Of a stretch of DNA of 10,051 nucleotides, positions 7,029-10,051 are shown in pieces (positions within the stretch are counted from its first letter, which is position 1; every line of letters begins with the position of its first letter). A program made the position numbers and the translations under genes. The DNA comes from Gemmatimonadaceae bacterium (GTDB taxonomy: Bacteria; Gemmatimonadota; Gemmatimonadetes; Gemmatimonadales; Gemmatimonadaceae). The stretch covers positions 1 to 10,051 of the forward strand of contig JAICUE010000063.1 in assembly GCA_025936015.1 (NCBI GenBank), given 5' to 3'. The notes below the pieces were generated by a model. It saw only the letters and a list, made by a program, of their open reading frames with translations. It searched no databases and was not told the DNA's origin.

Positions 7029-7042
7029 GTGAAATATTTCAC
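7029..7042. promoter_or_regulatory. Perfect 14-bp palindrome, probable Rex operator before nuoA
   Basis: GTGAAATATTTCAC equals its own reverse complement over all 14 bases. The Rex consensus is TTGTGAA-N4-TTCACAA. The ten core positions (GTGAA and TTCAC) match exactly, and counting the flanks (AA on the left, GA on the right) 11 of 14 defined positions agree. Rex senses NADH/NAD+ and is known to repress nuo in Streptomyces. The site also contains GTGA-N6-TCAC, the core of Crp/Fnr-family sites, so that family is the main alternative. Its place about 12-25 bases after the predicted start site suits repression better than activation. Confidence 0.6.
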
Positions 7043-7072
7043 GAAGTTGAAATTCGGGCATCTTTGGGGGCC

Positions 7073-7477
7073 ATGCAGATCTACGTCCCGGTGTTGCTGC
7101 TCATTGGGTTCGTCGCGCTCAACGCGGTGGTCATCATCCTCGCGTCCAGCCTGATCACGCGCGCGCGCCCCACCCCAGTCAAGCAGGAAGCCTACGAGTC
7201 GGGGATGCCGCCGCTCGGCGATGCCCGCGAGCGCTTCTCCGTGAAGTTCTACATGGTCGCGATGTTGTTCATCATCTTCGACATCGAGACCGTGTTCATG
7301 ATTCCGTGGGGCGTCGCCTACCAGCGCCTCTCGTGCGTCGCACCGCTCACCACGACCGGACTGTGTCCCGCCGGGCAGCTATCGTTCTTCGGACTCGGCG
7401 AGATGCTCGTGTTCATGCTGATCCTCGTGATCGGCTTCATCTACGTGTGGAAGAAGGGAGCGCTCCAATGGGATTGA
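7073..7477 (+). CDS. nuoA: NADH-quinone oxidoreductase subunit A
   Basis: This 134-residue membrane subunit of Complex I has three helices, at about 5-28, 59-79 and 105-126. The conserved loop YESGMPPxG is at 41-49. The signature FYMVAMLFIIFDIETVF, with acidic D70 and E72, is at 59-75, and the C-terminal WKKGALQWD is typical of the family. NuoA helps form the quinone-channel junction between the membrane and peripheral arms. The ATG at 7073 is preferred; a TTG at 7064 in the same frame would add three residues. Five Gs at 7066-7070 are the only SD-like bases and lie very close to the ATG. The loop between helices 2 and 3 (about 84-103) is longer than usual and carries C88 and C98. nuoB overlaps by 10 bases. 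Confidence 0.95.
   Translation: MQIYVPVLLLIGFVALNAVVIILASSLITRARPTPVKQEAYESGMPPLGDARERFSVKFYMVAMLFIIFDIETVFMIPWGVAYQRLSCVAPLTTTGLCPAGQLSFFGLGEMLVFMLILVIGFIYVWKKGALQWD
7454..7460 (+). promoter_or_regulatory. Ribosome binding site of nuoB
   Basis: AAGGGAG lies inside the nuoA 3' end, 7 bases before the ATG at 7468. It fixes the nuoB start within nuoA, giving a 10-base gene overlap. Confidence 0.65.
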
Positions 7478-8094
7478 TCAATCGCCCGGAGACCGATGTC
7501 GTCTCCTATGATCCCAAGGGCGGCGATGGGTGGGTCACCACGCGCCTCGATTTCCTCGTCAATTGGGGCCGTGCCAACAGCCTCTGGCCGATGCCGTTCG
7601 GCACCGCGTGCTGCGCGATCGAGTTCATGGCCACCGCCGCGAGCCAGTTCGATCTCGCGCGATTCGGCATGGAGCGCATGTCGTTCTCGCCACGCCAGGC
7701 AGACGTCCTGATCTGCGCCGGACGCGTCCCCTTCAAGCTGGCGCCGGTGATCCGCCGCATCTGGCAGCAGATGCTGCAGCCGAAGTGGTGCATCTCGATG
7801 GGCGCATGTGCATCGACGGGCGGGATGTTCGACAACTACGCCGTGGTGCAGGGGATCGACACCATCATCCCCGTCGACGTCTACGTGCCCGGCTGCCCGC
7901 CGCGCCCTGAAGGACTGATCTACGGGATCATGATGCTGCAGGAGAAGGTGAAGCGTGAGCGCGCCGCGGATACCTCGATTCGCAACGAGATGGATCCGGA
8001 TCCGACGAGCCAGCTCTACATCCCGCCGTCGGCGATCAACGAGCTCTCGGAGCCGTTCGGAAATTCGATCCAGCAGCAGCGATCCGGCCTGTGA
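7468..8094 (+). CDS. nuoB: NADH-quinone oxidoreductase subunit B
   Basis: This 208-residue subunit carries cluster N2, the last [4Fe-4S] centre before quinone in Complex I. The four ligands are C48 and C49 (GTACCAIEF), C114 (SMGACAS) and C143 (VPGCPPRPE), with the same spacings (65 and 29) as the Thermus Nqo6 ligands. The core fold ends near residue 165. The last 40 or so residues, rich in polar residues and proline, are a C-terminal extension beyond the shorter bacterial homologues. Two further cysteines, C83 and C108, lie in positions usually non-cysteine. The start is set by a good Shine-Dalgarno within nuoA. The stop overlaps the nuoC start in GTGA, so translation of nuoA, nuoB and nuoC is probably coupled. 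Confidence 0.96.
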   Translation: MGLINRPETDVVSYDPKGGDGWVTTRLDFLVNWGRANSLWPMPFGTACCAIEFMATAASQFDLARFGMERMSFSPRQADVLICAGRVPFKLAPVIRRIWQQMLQPKWCISMGACASTGGMFDNYAVVQGIDTIIPVDVYVPGCPPRPEGLIYGIMMLQEKVKRERAADTSIRNEMDPDPTSQLYIPPSAINELSEPFGNSIQQQRSGL

Positions 8095-8795
8095 GCACCC
8101 CGTTCACGCCAACAGTTGGTGGGAGCGCGCTGCCGAGCGACGCGCCCGCTCCCTCGACGCAGCGCAACGTCGCCAATCGCGGCGGCGCGGCGAATCCGAG
8201 CGCCGAGGCGCTGCGCACGAAGTTCGGGGCCGCCGTGCACCGCGTCGACGTGGTCTGGGGAGAGACGTCGGTCATCGTCGAGCGCACGCGCGTCCAGGAG
8301 ATCGTTCGCTGGCTTCATGACGATCCGTCGCAGCGCTATGAGTACCTCTCCGACCTGACAGCGGTCGAGTTCCGCGACGCGGAGCAGCCGCTCGAAGTGA
8401 TCTGGCATCTGCGTTCGATCGCGTTCCGCCGCTTCCTGCGGCTGAAGGTGCAGTTGAAGCGCGGCGAGCCGCTCGAGGTACCAAGTGTGTGGCCGGTCTA
8501 CAAGTCGGCGGATTGGCTCGAGCGTGAATGCTACGACATGTTCGGAATCCGTTTCGCCGGACACCCGGACCTGCGACGCATCCTGATGTGGGAGCAGTAC
8601 AAGGAAGGTTTTCCTCTCCGGAAGGATTTCCCGCTTCGCGGCCGCTTCAGTCGCGCTGAACAGCTCCGTCAGGCACTCGCGGCGAATCCGGAAGCGCGTT
8701 ACTCCATGGAGGAGCTCTCGATCGCCGACGCATTCGAGGATCTGCCGAAGGAGATGCGCAACCGGCTCCGCTCCGGCGAGAAGACGGGGGAATAG
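8091..8795 (+). CDS. nuoC: NADH-quinone oxidoreductase subunit C
   Basis: This 234-residue subunit of the Complex I peripheral arm has no cofactor and packs against NuoD. The signature is intact: DWLEREC at 141-147 followed by YDMFGIRFAGHPDLRR, then PLRKDFPLRG. The start is a GTG at 8091 whose last two bases are the first two of the nuoB stop TGA (4-base overlap, GTGA), with no separate Shine-Dalgarno. Residues 1 to about 38 are a Pro/Ala/Ser/Gly-rich extension without recognisable fold; the conserved domain starts near residue 39. nuoC is separate from nuoD here, unlike the nuoCD fusion of E. coli. A later internal start is not obvious in the extension. Confidence 0.94.
   Translation: MSTPFTPTVGGSALPSDAPAPSTQRNVANRGGAANPSAEALRTKFGAAVHRVDVVWGETSVIVERTRVQEIVRWLHDDPSQRYEYLSDLTAVEFRDAEQPLEVIWHLRSIAFRRFLRLKVQLKRGEPLEVPSVWPVYKSADWLERECYDMFGIRFAGHPDLRRILMWEQYKEGFPLRKDFPLRGRFSRAEQLRQALAANPEARYSMEELSIADAFEDLPKEMRNRLRSGEKTGE
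8786..8791 (+). promoter_or_regulatory. Ribosome binding site of nuoD
   Basis: GGGGGA at the very end of nuoC lies 7 bases before the ATG at 8799. It supports the long form of NuoD with its N-terminal extension rather than a later start. Confidence 0.55.
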
Positions 8796-8798
8796 ACG

Positions 8799-10051
8799 AT
8801 GGCGACGATCAAGCGAACTGTCGAAGTCGAGCTTTCGACGAATGGGATGGACGCGCAGGGGCGCCCGATCCGGACCCCGCTCGCGGTAACCGAGGACGGA
8901 AACACGGTGACCGTCGCGGCGCCGCCGTCGATCGAGCCCGATCTCGATCTCGAGGGCGAGCACATGCTGCTCAACCTCGGACCGCAGCATCCGGCGACGC
9001 ACGGCGTATTGCGGCTGGTGCTCGAGCTGGACGGCGAAACCGTCGTGCGCTGCATCCCGCACATCGGCTATCTGCACTGCGGCTTCGAGAAGATCGGTGA
9101 GTACCGCCAGTACAACCAGATCGTACCGTGGACCGATCGCGAGGACTACCTCAACTCGATCGGCAACAACGTCTCGTACATCCTCGGCGCCGAGCGGCTC
9201 TGGGGAATCGATTGCACGCCGCGCGCGACGGTGCTTCGCGTCATCGCGATGGAGCTCTCGCGCATCGCGTCGCACCTGGTGTGGCTCGGGACGACCTGCA
9301 TCGACATCGGCGCGTTCACGCCCTTTCTCTGGGCGTTCCAGGAGCGCGAGAACATCTACGCACTGCTCGAGCGCTGGGTCGGTGCGCGCCTGACGACGAG
9401 CGCGACACGCGTCGGTGGCATGGCGGCCGACGTCCCCGCCGGCTGGACCGAACAGCTGCAGACGTTCGTGACGCTCTTCCCGAAAACGATCGACGAAGTC
9501 GAGCGGATGCTGACCAAGAACGGCATCTGGGTCGGGCGCACGATCGGACTCGGCGCGATGACCGCCGACGAAGCGTTGAACTACGGCTTGTCCGGACCGA
9601 TGCTGCGCGCGTCCGGCGTCGCGTATGACGTGCGGAAGGACTTCCCGTACCTCGACTACGAGACCTACGACTTCGACGTCCCGGTCGGCAGCAATGGCGA
9701 CGTCTACGATCGCTATCTCGTGCGCGTCGAGGAATTGCGTCAATCGACGCGCATCCTCGAGCAGGCGCTGCGCCGGCTGCCTGACGGTCCCGTCAACGTC
9801 GACGATCATCGCGTCATCCTGCCGCCGAAGAGCAAGGCGACGAGCGAGATGGAGTCGATGATCCATCACTTCAAGCAGGTGATGGAGGGTCCGCGTCCTC
9901 CCGTCGGCGAGTGCTACGTCGCGGTGGAGAGCCCCAAGGGAGAGAAGGGCTACTACATGGTTTCAGACGGCACGGCGAAACCGGTGCGCTGGCGCATCCG
10001 GCCGCCGTCGTTCGTGAACCTCTCCGCCATCCCCAAGATGGTCGAGGGCCA
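8799..10051 (+). CDS. nuoD: NADH-quinone oxidoreductase subunit D (3' end beyond window)
   Basis: The frame is open from the ATG at 8799 to the right edge: 417 complete codons, with perhaps 30 or so residues missing. NuoD is the 49-kDa-type peripheral subunit that forms the quinone site with NuoB. The motif GPQHPATHGVLR is at 61-72. H68 and Y117 (in DREDY) correspond to the quinone-contacting His59 and Tyr108 of the bovine subunit, with the same spacing of 49. GYLHCGFEK (90-98) and VGGMAADVPAG further support the call. About 55 residues precede the conserved domain, longer than in many homologues and not recognisable. The gene follows nuoC by 3 bases. Confidence 0.95.
   Translation, partial: MATIKRTVEVELSTNGMDAQGRPIRTPLAVTEDGNTVTVAAPPSIEPDLDLEGEHMLLNLGPQHPATHGVLRLVLELDGETVVRCIPHIGYLHCGFEKIGEYRQYNQIVPWTDREDYLNSIGNNVSYILGAERLWGIDCTPRATVLRVIAMELSRIASHLVWLGTTCIDIGAFTPFLWAFQERENIYALLERWVGARLTTSATRVGGMAADVPAGWTEQLQTFVTLFPKTIDEVERMLTKNGIWVGRTIGLGAMTADEALNYGLSGPMLRASGVAYDVRKDFPYLDYETYDFDVPVGSNGDVYDRYLVRVEELRQSTRILEQALRRLPDGPVNVDDHRVILPPKSKATSEMESMIHHFKQVMEGPRPPVGECYVAVESPKGEKGYYMVSDGTAKPVRWRIRPPSFVNLSAIPKMVEG

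Noticed and set aside
7064..7072. TTG at 7064 as the nuoA start
   Set aside because: It adds only three residues (MGA) not seen in NuoA, and it consists of the G-rich bases that would serve as the ribosome site. The ATG at 7073 is more likely, though its SD spacing is short.
8016..9869. Open frame of 617 codons on the minus strand across nuoC and nuoD
   Set aside because: It is a codon-bias shadow: the + strand encodes clear NuoC and NuoD, and the antisense product is Arg/Asp/His-rich with no family resemblance. Similar antisense frames at 355-1194, 3123-4262 and 4874-6286 are rejected for the same reason.
1..10051. CRISPR array, tRNA, rRNA, transposase, integrase or defence genes
   Set aside because: No repeat-spacer pattern, no recognisable RNA gene and no mobile-element protein was seen on either strand. 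Gene content is core metabolism.

Overview
This window looks like an ordinary stretch of core metabolism from a high-GC, free-living aerobic bacterium. The gene types point to the Gemmatimonadota or a neighbouring FCB-group lineage: an LDH-like malate dehydrogenase is joined to a single-subunit b558-type sdhC, a 637-residue non-classical SdhA and SdhB, with no sdhD. This placement is an inference from gene content and has not been tested by a search. No transposase, integrase, CRISPR array, phage gene, rRNA or tRNA was recognised, and I see no undescribed multi-gene system.

Layout. Positions 2-1251 (+) hold the 3' part of moaE and a complete moaA (molybdenum cofactor synthesis), followed by a hairpin with a T-rich tail. 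Positions 1375-5656 (+) hold a tight mdh-sdhC-sdhA-sdhB cluster. Positions 5659-6864 (-) hold dcd and a small unrecognised exported or membrane gene that meets sdhB tail to tail with 2 bp between them. Positions 6865-7072 are a divergent control region between dcd and nuoA. Positions 7073-10051 (+) hold nuoA, nuoB, nuoC and nuoD (nuoD runs off the end), with the overlaps typical of a Complex I operon. No stretch over 300 bases lacks a gene.

How the genes fit together. Malate dehydrogenase makes NADH. Succinate dehydrogenase passes electrons from succinate to quinone. The peripheral-arm subunits NuoB, NuoC and NuoD and the membrane subunit NuoA belong to the complex that re-oxidises NADH. Dcd supplies dUMP precursor for dTTP, and MoaA/MoaE build molybdopterin.

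Most notable signals. (1) A perfect 14-bp palindrome, GTGAAATATTTCAC, lies just downstream of a consensus TTGACA promoter before nuoA. It matches the core of the operator of Rex, the NADH/NAD+ sensor known to repress nuo in Streptomyces. (2) The heptamer GTTAGGC occurs seven times between 2250 and 6622, six of them on the + strand whatever the gene direction. It contains every in-frame TTA leucine codon I found. (3) An unrecognised four-cysteine membrane protein is encoded next to dcd.
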